Shown piece by piece: positions 6,254 to 11,696 of a stretch of DNA of 11,696 nucleotides. The stretch comes from Streptosporangiaceae bacterium (GTDB lineage Bacteria > Actinomycetota > Actinomycetes > Streptosporangiales > Streptosporangiaceae). The position numbers and the translations under genes were made by a program. The notes under the pieces are model-generated. The model did no database searches, was not told the DNA's origin, and was given only the letters and a program-made list of their open reading frames with translations. The stretch covers positions 1 to 11,696 of the forward strand of contig JASIBJ010000142.1 of assembly GCA_030045215.1 (NCBI GenBank), in the 5' to 3' direction. Position 1 is the stretch's first letter. Every line of letters begins with the position of its first letter.

Positions 6254-6267
6254 GGCGCTCCTGCGCC
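6254..6267 (-). terminator. Weak hairpin at the parB stop codon
   Basis: A 5-bp stem (ggcgc, loop tcct, gcgcc) begins at the parB stop codon, in the 90-base gap before the aldolase ATG. It is too small to be confident about and might only attenuate readthrough into the aldolase gene. Confidence 0.25.
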
Positions 6268-7223
6268 TAGCCCCGCCGCGATGGGCCCAGTCCTGGCGAC
6301 ATGCTGCGTACTATCCGTTCCAGGTCCTCCAGCGAGGCGAACTCGACGACAATCTTGCCCTTGCGCTGGCCGAGCTCGACCTTGACCCGCGTATCGAAGA
6401 TGTCGGAAAGCCGGTCCGCCAGGTCCTTCAGCCCTGGTGCCACCGGCGCCCGGCCGGCCGGCGCCCGCGGGCCTTTCGGCGGGCGGGCCCCCAGTGCCAC
6501 GATTTCCTCGACCGCACGGACCGACAGCCCTTCGGCAACAATCCGCAGTGCGAGCTGCTCCTGGAGGGCCGGATCGTCGACGGCCAGCAGGGCACGCGCG
6601 TGCCCGGCGCTCAGCACGCCGGCCGCCACCCGCTTCTGTACCGCGGGCGGGAGGTTCAGCAGCCTGATGGTGTTCGAGATGTGCGGGCGCGAGCGGCCGA
6701 CCCGACGGGCGAGCTCCTCGTGAGTTACGGCAAAGTCGTCCAGTAGCTGCTGATATGCGGCTGCCTCCTCGAGCGGGTTGAGCTGCTCGCGATGGAGATT
6801 CTCCATCAGGGCGTTACGGAGGAGGTCGTCGTCGGAGGTCTCCCGCACGATGGCGGGAATCAGGTCAATGCCGGCCAGCTGGCTGGCCCGCCAGCGCCGC
6901 TCGCCCATGATGAGTTCAAAGCTGCCCGGACTGACCTTCCTGACTACCACCGGCTGCAGCAGGCCGACGACGGAAATCGACGCCGCCAGCTCGCTCAGAG
7001 TGTCCTCATCGAAAATCTGCCGCGGTTGGCGCGGATTCGGGCGGATCGCGCCGACCGGCACCTCCTCGAGGTAGGCGCCTTCGATCGGCGGCTCCGCCTC
7101 CTGGGTGCCGTATCGCGCGGTCGCGACCGCTCCGTGGACGCCGGGTATCCCCCCCGACACCGGCGGGCCCGATGGAATCAGCGCGCCCAGCCCTTTGCCG
7201 AGGCCTCGCTTCTGCTGCGCCAT
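6267..7223 (-). CDS. parB: Chromosome-partitioning protein ParB
   Basis: This encodes 318 residues. The ATG at 7223 is chosen because AGGAGG lies seven bases upstream; a GTG two codons earlier would be too close to it. ParB binds parS, clamps DNA in a CTP-dependent way, spreads, and engages ParA to segregate origins. Visible parts are the N-terminal ParA-contact segment [13 protein letters not shown] (5-17), a disordered linker, the CTPase domain from about 50 with IRPNPRQPR and the GERRWRA box (107-113), the [14 protein letters not shown] box (141-154), and a helix-turn-helix with [23 protein letters not shown] (167-189). The C-terminal dimerisation domain follows a Pro/Ala/Gly linker near 247-263, with [19 protein letters not shown]. 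The gene starts 23 bases after the parA stop, so the two are surely co-transcribed. Two parS-like sites lie on either side of it. Confidence 0.97.
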   Translation of the reverse strand: MAQQKRGLGKGLGALIPSGPPVSGGIPGVHGAVATARYGTQEAEPPIEGAYLEEVPVGAIRPNPRQPRQIFDEDTLSELAASISVVGLLQPVVVRKVSPGSFELIMGERRWRASQLAGIDLIPAIVRETSDDDLLRNALMENLHREQLNPLEEAAAYQQLLDDFAVTHEELARRVGRSRPHISNTIRLLNLPPAVQKRVAAGVLSAGHARALLAVDDPALQEQLALRIVAEGLSVRAVEEIVALGARPPKGPRAPAGRAPVAPGLKDLADRLSDIFDTRVKVELGQRKGKIVVEFASLEDLERIVRSMSPGLGPSRRG

Positions 7224-7246
7224 CGTCACCCCTCCTGGCCCTGGGC

Positions 7247-8752
7247 CTAGTTCGCCGCCGGGGCAGCGTTCCGGTGCGCCAGCTCGCGTGCCGCCTCCAG
7301 GTACGCCAGTGCGCCAGTCGAGCCGGGGTCATAGGTCATCACCGACTGGCCATAGCTGGGTGCCTCCGACACCCGGACGCTACGCGGGATGACCGAGCCC
7401 AGCACGACCGCCCCGAAGTGCTCCCGGACTTCGTCCGCTACCTGCGAAGCCAGCCGCGTGCGTCCGTCGTACATCGTCAGCAAGATCGTCGTTACGGACA
7501 GCACAGGATTGAGATGGCTGCGCACCAGGTCCACGGTCCGCAGCAGTTGCTCAAGGCCTTCCAAGGCGTAGTACTCGCACTGGATCGGTATCAGTACCTC
7601 CGGCGCCGCCACGAGGGCATTGACCGTCAGCAATCCAAGTGATGGCGGGCAATCGATGAAGATGTAGTCGAGGCTCGACGCGTCATACGCAGCAAGCGCC
7701 CGCGCCAGCCGGGACTCCCTCGCCACCAGGGGGACGAGTTCGATCTCCGCTCCGGCCAGGTCGATGGCGGCCGGCGCGCAATAGAGATGAGGAAAACCCG
7801 ACACTTGCCTGATGACCGAGCCCAGCGGCTGCTCGTCCACGAGCACGTTGTAGACCGAGGCTATGCCCGAGTGATGGTCCACATCGAGCGCCGTCGACGC
7901 ATTTCCCTGCGGGTCCAGGTCGACGACGAGCACCCGGGCTCCGTGCATAGCCAGGCTCGCCGCCACGTTCACCGCGGTCGTGGTCTTGCCCACGCCGCCC
8001 TTTTGGTTGGCAATTGTGATGACCCGGCACGACGACGGCCTGGGCCATGGTGCGCCGCCTGAGCGGGCGACAACCGCCGCCTCAGCGGCCCGTGCGATCG
8101 GCGTGTCCGCAACCGCGTTCGGCACGGCTGGAATGGCCACCTGAACCTCACTCTCGCCCGCATTCACGTCCTCGGCGCCGCCTACGCTATCCGGGCCAGC
8201 CCCGGCCCGCACCCCGGCTGGCCCGGTCGGCGCCCATTCCCCGGCCGTTCCCGCCTCGGCTTGCGATGCGAGCGGCGGCGGCGTCTCGGCACTCCGGCGT
8301 TCAGTTTCAGCCATCCCGGCCGACCGGGTTTCACGTGAAACCGCCGCCAGCGCCTGGCGCACCCGTTCCGGTGGCGGCCGCCAGGAACTGTCCGCCTCGT
8401 CCGATCCGCCGACTCCGGGTGGGGCCCCTCGGGCCTGTTCTCCGCGAAACGGGTGATCGGCGGAATCTGGCGGCAAGCCTCCGGTCGGTGGTGCCGTCGC
8501 GGTGACTGGTGCAGCGCCCCCAGCGCGCGCCGCCGACCTGGCCACGTACTCCGCCCACGACTCTCGCCGCCCCGCAGCCGTCAGCGCGCCGCCGTTCGCA
8601 GCGGCATCGCCCGTGCCCTCAGCCGGGCCAGGCCAGCCCAGGCCGTCCGGCCCCGAGCCCACGGACTTGGCCGGTCCCGCCGACGCGACCGCGCGACCCG
8701 CCGGCCGACCTTCCTCCGGCCAGCCAAGCCCCGGCCCGGAGCCCACTCGCAT
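7247..8752 (-). CDS. parA: Chromosome-partitioning ATPase ParA (Soj) with long N-terminal extension
   Basis: This encodes 501 residues. The ATG at 8752 has a strong AGGAG six bases upstream, whereas the next ATG (M147) has none. ParA is a nucleoid-bound ATPase that ParB drives in origin segregation. The ATPase domain begins near residue 241: [20 protein letters not shown] is the deviant Walker A with signature K251 and catalytic-loop K256, VVDLDPQGN (about 276-284) follows, and [12 protein letters not shown] is the Walker B. The MinD/ParA core continues to the end with [15 protein letters not shown]. Length beyond a typical 260-300 residues comes from about 240 N-terminal residues, rich in Pro, Gly, Ala and Glu and probably disordered. 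They hold a duplicated VGSGP(D)GLGWP segment and two likely helices (62-79 and 129-146). A parS palindrome encodes VSRET at 138-142. The gene starts 34 bases after rsmG. Confidence 0.96.
   Translation of the reverse strand: MRVGSGPGLGWPEEGRPAGRAVASAGPAKSVGSGPDGLGWPGPAEGTGDAAANGGALTAAGRRESWAEYVARSAARAGGAAPVTATAPPTGGLPPDSADHPFRGEQARGAPPGVGGSDEADSSWRPPPERVRQALAAVSRETRSAGMAETERRSAETPPPLASQAEAGTAGEWAPTGPAGVRAGAGPDSVGGAEDVNAGESEVQVAIPAVPNAVADTPIARAAEAAVVARSGGAPWPRPSSCRVITIANQKGGVGKTTTAVNVAASLAMHGARVLVVDLDPQGNASTALDVDHHSGIASVYNVLVDEQPLGSVIRQVSGFPHLYCAPAAIDLAGAEIELVPLVARESRLARALAAYDASSLDYIFIDCPPSLGLLTVNALVAAPEVLIPIQCEYYALEGLEQLLRTVDLVRSHLNPVLSVTTILLTMYDGRTRLASQVADEVREHFGAVVLGSVIPRSVRVSEAPSYGQSVMTYDPGSTGALAYLEAARELAHRNAAPAAN
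8327..8342. promoter_or_regulatory. parS: parS site inside parA
   Basis: The 16-mer ggtttcacgtgaaacc is a perfect palindrome whose 14-base core GTTTCACGTGAAAC is identical to the bacterial parS consensus; only the outermost bases differ. It lies within the region coding for the disordered ParA extension. ParB binding and spreading from here would cover parA and neighbouring genes. Confidence 0.9.
8630..8746 (-). repeat. Duplicated segment in the ParA extension
   Basis: Residues 3-12 ([10 protein letters not shown], bases 8717-8746) and residues 31-41 ([11 protein letters not shown], bases 8630-8662) of ParA are near-copies, both followed by a Glu/Gly run. The DNA of the two copies is also similar (gtgggctc then ggggccgg or ggccgga). 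This suggests a short internal duplication in a fast-evolving disordered region. Confidence 0.7.
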
Positions 8753-8786
8753 CTGTCACTCCTCGTCGAGCCGGGAACGTGACCTG

Positions 8787-9605
8787 TCAGCCGCCTCCAC
8801 GCCTGCTGTTCGGTCGAGCCCGCCTGCCGGGCGGGCCTGCCCCGCGCTGCGGTCCGGCACGGTAGTCACCAGGGTGCCCGACCGGCCTCAGACCCCCGGC
8901 ATCCCGGCGCTGGGCGCCATGGCTTCCGGGGGCACTGAATACGACCACTGTCGCAGCAGCGGCACCGTCCGCGCTACCCACCTCAACGACTCGCGCATCG
9001 GTCACACCGAGGCGCGCCAGTACCGGCCTGGCTCGCGTCAACTCCAGCTCGGCCGATGCACCCTTGATCGCAAGCGCCTTCCCGCCCGGTCGCAGCAGGC
9101 CGATGGACCAGCCGGCGAGCTTTTCAAGCGGAGCGACCGCGCGCGAGGTCACCACATCCACAACCAGCCGCCCGGCGAGGTCCTCCGCCCGGCCGCGGAC
9201 GACCTCAACGTTCTTCAGCCCAAGTTCGGCCACGCATTGCTCAAGGAAGCTCACCCGCCGCGCCATCGCCTCGATCAGAGTGACGCGCACGCCAGGAAGC
9301 AGCAGCGCCAGCACGATCCCCGGCAACCCGGCGCCTGAGCCGATGTCCGCCAGCCAGCACCGCGTCGGCACCAGCCGAGCGATTGCCGCACAGTTCAGCA
9401 GGTGCCGGTCCCACACTCGCTCGGCCTCGCCCGGGCCGACCACCCCGAGCTCCACCCCGCGCCCGGCGAGCAGCTGTGCATACTTCTGGGCGGCCGGCAG
9501 CGCCGTGCCGAAGACGGCCGCCGCCGCGCCCGCTTGCTCGGGCTCGAGCGCCTGCGCAAGCCTGTCACGGTCCTCAGCCTCGCGAGGCTTGCCGACATCT
9601 GCCAT
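8787..9605 (-). CDS. rsmG: 16S rRNA (guanine-N7) methyltransferase RsmG (GidB)
   Basis: This encodes 272 residues from the ATG at 9605, 20 bases after the khpB stop. The Shine-Dalgarno is weak (GGGCTGG). RsmG uses S-adenosylmethionine to methylate G527 of 16S rRNA; its loss gives low-level streptomycin resistance in several bacteria. Class I methyltransferase features are visible: the RsmG motif VWDRHLLNC (64-72), the SAM loop LADIGSGAGLPGIVLAL (85-101), the acidic turn VTLIEAMARRVSFLEQ (108-123), VEVVRGRAEDL (133-143), VTSRAVAPLEKL (152-163) and RPGGKALAIKG (172-182). The family core ends near residue 225. A further 45 or so residues (SHGAQRRD to the end) are Gly/Pro/Arg-rich and look disordered, making the protein longer than usual. 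The tail has no sign of a frameshift in its core-side sequence but was not checked against homologues. Confidence 0.96.
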   Translation of the reverse strand: MADVGKPREAEDRDRLAQALEPEQAGAAAAVFGTALPAAQKYAQLLAGRGVELGVVGPGEAERVWDRHLLNCAAIARLVPTRCWLADIGSGAGLPGIVLALLLPGVRVTLIEAMARRVSFLEQCVAELGLKNVEVVRGRAEDLAGRLVVDVVTSRAVAPLEKLAGWSIGLLRPGGKALAIKGASAELELTRARPVLARLGVTDARVVEVGSADGAAAATVVVFSAPGSHGAQRRDAGGLRPVGHPGDYRAGPQRGAGPPGRRARPNSRRGGG

Positions 9606-9625
9606 GGCCAGCCCGGTGTCCGCAG

Positions 9626-10246
9626 TCAGGCCGGGAGCACGACCACGCGACGCTCCGGCTCCTCGCCCTCCGACTCGCTCCGCAGGCCCGCCGCCGCCAC
9701 TGCATCATGGACCACCTTGCGCTCGAACGGATTCATCGGCCACAGCCGCTTCGGCTCGCCCGTGCGGCGCACCTCATTCGCCGCATCCTGGCCGGCGGCG
9801 GCCAGTTCCACTCGCCGTCGCTGCCGGTATCCGCCGACGTCCAGCATCATGCGGGTACGCACCCCCGTCTGCTGGTGCACCGCCAGCCGCGTCAACTCCT
9901 GCAGGGCCTCCAGGACCTCGCCGCGCCGCCCGACCAGCTCCTCAAGCGTGGCGCCAACAACCGAGACGACCGCACGGTCGCCTTCCACGTCCATGTCGAT
10001 GTCGCCGTCAAGGTCCGCGACATCGAGTAGTCCCTCGATGTAGTCGGCTGCTATCTCGCCCTCGAGCTCCAGCTCGGCCATCGAGACCGGGCCGGGCCTC
10101 TCATCGCCGACGGCCTCCTCGTCGGCATCCGCATCATCAGCGGCTTCCGCATCATCGTTCACAACGATCGCGGTGGCACCGCCGATCAGCTCATCCTCGT
10201 CATCGTGCCCGGCCTCATGCGCCACCACGTCATCCTGCTGGCTCAT
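9626..10246 (-). CDS. khpB: RNA-binding protein KhpB (Jag), KH and R3H domains
   Basis: This encodes 206 residues, ATG at 10246 with GAGGAGG seven bases upstream. KhpB binds RNA in the cytoplasm with partner KhpA and influences cell elongation and division in Gram-positive bacteria. Residues 93-130 form the KH part with the GRRG loop (106-109) inside ATLEELVGRRGEVLEALQEL. Residues 133-206 form the R3H domain: MMLDVGGYRQRRRVEL, then MNPFERKVVHDAV with the R176-x3-H180 signature, and the terminal VVVLPA. The Jag_N domain of Firmicutes is absent. In its place is a strongly acidic N-terminal region (about 1-90) with runs of Asp and Glu, probably disordered. The gene lies between yidC and rsmG, its normal actinobacterial place; the gap to yidC is 58 bases. 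Confidence 0.94.
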   Translation of the reverse strand: MSQQDDVVAHEAGHDDEDELIGGATAIVVNDDAEAADDADADEEAVGDERPGPVSMAELELEGEIAADYIEGLLDVADLDGDIDMDVEGDRAVVSVVGATLEELVGRRGEVLEALQELTRLAVHQQTGVRTRMMLDVGGYRQRRRVELAAAGQDAANEVRRTGEPKRLWPMNPFERKVVHDAVAAAGLRSESEGEEPERRVVVLPA

Positions 10247-10304
10247 GCCAGGCCTCCTCGGATCTGTGTCAGGCTTAACCGCCGCACCGCACGCGCCGAC
10301 CCGG

Positions 10305-11447
10305 TCAGCGCTTGCCCGACCGCTTCGCGCGCGACTGCCGCTGCGTCTGGTGCCTCACGAGCTTAACCTCGGGCTCGGCGGGCTGTGGCTCGGGCTCAGA
10401 ACGACTCCTCGACAGCCGCTTCCGTACGCTGCCGTTCGCGGACGAGCCGCCTGTCGCCGCGCCGTTGGCGGACGCCCTTGCGCCCGCCGGCCTGGCGCCA
10501 GACGTTTTGGCACCCGACGTGGTTTTTGCGGCTGCGGTGGCCTTGTTGCCTGGCGTCGCGCTGCCGTCGCGCTGCCGCCCGCGGCCCGGTCCCGAAGTAA
10601 GCGCGTTCGCGGTCGCCGCTCCCCGGCCGATGACCTTGGCCGGCGTCGCGGTAGCCCCCTCGGTCGCTGCCGGCGGAGTGTACGGGTACTTCCGCCCCAG
10701 GATGTACTGCTGGCCCAGAGTCCAGATGTTGGTAGTGCACCAGTACAGAACTAGCCCGAACGGCCAGTACAGACCCGTCAGCGCGAAGAACGGCATGATG
10801 TAGGTCATGTACTTCTGCGAGTTCGCCATCGGGTTGTCCGGCGTCGCCGCAGGCATCATTCCGCGCTTCATGCTCTGGCGGATCGTCAGGTAGGTCGTTC
10901 CCGCGCTGACCGCCACCGCGCACAGGATGACGAGCTTCGAGTGCAGCGGGACGTCCAGTGTGCCGGTAAACAGCACCTTGTCGTAGAGGTGGGCGCCGAG
11001 GATCTTCGCCGTCCGGGCGCTCTCCACCATTGACAGCGGCAGGCCGTAGGCCGGCTTAGTGTGCGGCTTCCAGTCGGCGATCGCGCGCAGCACGCTGAAC
11101 AGCGAGAAGAACAGCGGCAACTGCAGGACAAACGGCAAGCAGCCCATCAGCGGGTTGACGCCCGCCTCCTGGTACAGCTTCATCGTTTCCTGGTTCAGCG
11201 TCTGCTTGTCGTTTTTGTACTTCTTGCGCAGAGCTGCCATCTGAGGCTGCAGGGCCGACATCGCCCGCGTAGTGTGCATCTGCTTGATGAACAGCGGCAC
11301 CATGAGCAGCCGCATCAGCATGACCAGGATCACAATGCTGAGGGCCCAGGTCCATCCACTGGTGGCGCCGAACGCCGGCTTGAGCCCATCGTAAATATGC
11401 GCGAACACCCAGCCCACAGCCGAATACAGCGCGTCAAGTGGGTTCAC
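10305..11447 (-). CDS. yidC: Membrane protein insertase YidC
   Basis: This encodes 380 residues. The start is a GTG (11447) with GAGGAG seven bases upstream, three bases after the yidD stop. YidC inserts and folds membrane proteins alone or with SecYEG. The short Gram-positive/actinobacterial form is seen, with no large periplasmic domain: a first membrane segment about 33-54 (WALSIVILVMLMRLLMVPLF) with the groove arginine R46, the cytoplasmic coiled-coil hairpin about 57-95 (MHTTRAMSALQPQMAALRKK), then membrane segments near 102-122, 168-186, 213-231 and 231-248. Residues 251-380 are a long, highly basic, Ala/Ser/Arg/Lys-rich cytoplasmic tail, perhaps for ribosome contact as in other YidC2-type proteins. 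There is no lipobox, unlike many Firmicutes YidC proteins. Confidence 0.96.
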   Translation of the reverse strand: MNPLDALYSAVGWVFAHIYDGLKPAFGATSGWTWALSIVILVMLMRLLMVPLFIKQMHTTRAMSALQPQMAALRKKYKNDKQTLNQETMKLYQEAGVNPLMGCLPFVLQLPLFFSLFSVLRAIADWKPHTKPAYGLPLSMVESARTAKILGAHLYDKVLFTGTLDVPLHSKLVILCAVAVSAGTTYLTIRQSMKRGMMPAATPDNPMANSQKYMTYIMPFFALTGLYWPFGLVLYWCTTNIWTLGQQYILGRKYPYTPPAATEGATATPAKVIGRGAATANALTSGPGRGRQRDGSATPGNKATAAAKTTSGAKTSGARPAGARASANGAATGGSSANGSVRKRLSRSRSEPEPQPAEPEVKLVRHQTQRQSRAKRSGKR

Positions 11448-11450
11448 CAG

Positions 11451-11696
11451 CTAGCTCCTCGCCCCTAGTCCAGCATCATCAACACAATCAGCAACGCCCG
11501 ATGAGCGCTCGGTGCTTCCATCCCGGCTCTCGTTCGCGTGCTTCCGCGCGCCCTCGGACCCGGGCACGAAGTCCAGCCCGCCACGGTGGAACGGGTGGCA
11601 CCGGCTCAGCCGCCGGACCGCCAGCCAGGAGCCCTTGAGGGCGCCGTGCAACTGCACCGCCTCAAGTGCGTACGCGCTGCACGATGGGTAGAACCT
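11451..11696 (-). CDS. yidD: Membrane protein insertion efficiency factor YidD (5' end beyond the window)
   Basis: The last 81 codons and the stop are visible; the frame is open to the right edge, so the N-terminus lies outside. YidD is a small membrane-associated factor that helps YidC-dependent insertion. The visible sequence is diagnostic: [38 protein letters not shown], then LDFVPG, with the two conserved cysteines at visible residues 6 and 33. A GTG at 11657 is not the start, since the conserved [14 protein letters not shown] lies above it. After LDFVPG about 36 residues form a polar tail without family similarity. The stop is 3 bases from the yidC GTG, so translation is probably coupled. 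rnpA and rpmH would be expected next upstream. Confidence 0.93.
   Translation of the reverse strand, partial: RFYPSCSAYALEAVQLHGALKGSWLAVRRLSRCHPFHRGGLDFVPGSEGARKHANESRDGSTERSSGVADCVDDAGLGARS

Noticed and set aside
8502..9338. 278-codon plus-strand frame opposite parA and rsmG
   Set aside because: Low-complexity product without motifs, overlapping strongly supported genes.
9064..10278. 404-codon open frame on the plus strand
   Set aside because: It runs opposite rsmG and khpB, both clear conserved genes; its product is Ser/Pro/Arg-rich as expected of a GC-rich shadow frame.
11448..11696. Possible oriC at the right edge
   Set aside because: The edge is still inside yidD; no DnaA-box cluster or AT-rich stretch is seen, so the origin must lie further right.

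Overview
The window is GC-rich, and every supported gene lies on the minus strand. Reading from right to left it carries yidD (partial), yidC, khpB/jag, rsmG, parA and parB. This is the conserved block beside the chromosomal replication origin of Actinomycetota. In most actinobacteria dnaA, rpmH and rnpA lie just beyond yidD, so oriC should be a short way past the right edge, with all these genes pointing away from it on the leading strand. High GC, GTG starts, the large disordered N-terminal extension on ParA and the DUF4232-type secreted proteins fit a soil-type actinomycete. A Streptosporangiales-like lineage is possible, but the genus cannot be fixed from the sequence.

Right block (about 6267-11696): YidD and YidC insert membrane proteins, KhpB binds RNA, RsmG methylates 16S rRNA, and ParA/ParB segregate the origin region. 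Gaps are 3 to 58 bases and Shine-Dalgarno sequences are good in most cases, so much of it may be one transcription unit. Two parS-like ParB sites are visible. One is a perfect 16-bp palindrome inside the parA extension; the other has two differences from consensus and lies in the last codons of the aldolase gene.

Middle block (about 4255-6245): a PLP-dependent threonine-aldolase-type enzyme, then a GNAT acetyltransferase of a family that accompanies parB in actinobacteria. The GNAT gene ends in a hairpin.

Left block (1-4250): a secreted seven-bladed beta-propeller behind a strong ECF-type promoter candidate (GGAAC-N17-CGTGT). A 13-bp-stem hairpin separates it from an ECF sigma factor coupled to a small soluble zinc-finger anti-sigma factor. 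Next come a degraded DUF4232 gene, an intact secreted DUF4232 protein ending in an 11-bp-stem hairpin, and a PadR-family regulator with an inverted repeat at its start and a 15-bp tandem repeat in its 3' end. The PadR gene leaves the window at the left edge. A plausible, unproven reading is that the sigma/anti-sigma pair controls the secreted propeller.

No tRNA, rRNA, CRISPR array, insertion sequence or oriC was seen. No gene-free stretch exceeds 300 bases; the longest are 4048-4279, 4898-5105 and 1295-1496, and what each holds is described in the entries. The right block is ordinary core genome. The points worth a second look are the placed parS sites, the ParA extension, the ECF promoter, and the DUF4232 remnant in frame behind the anti-sigma gene.
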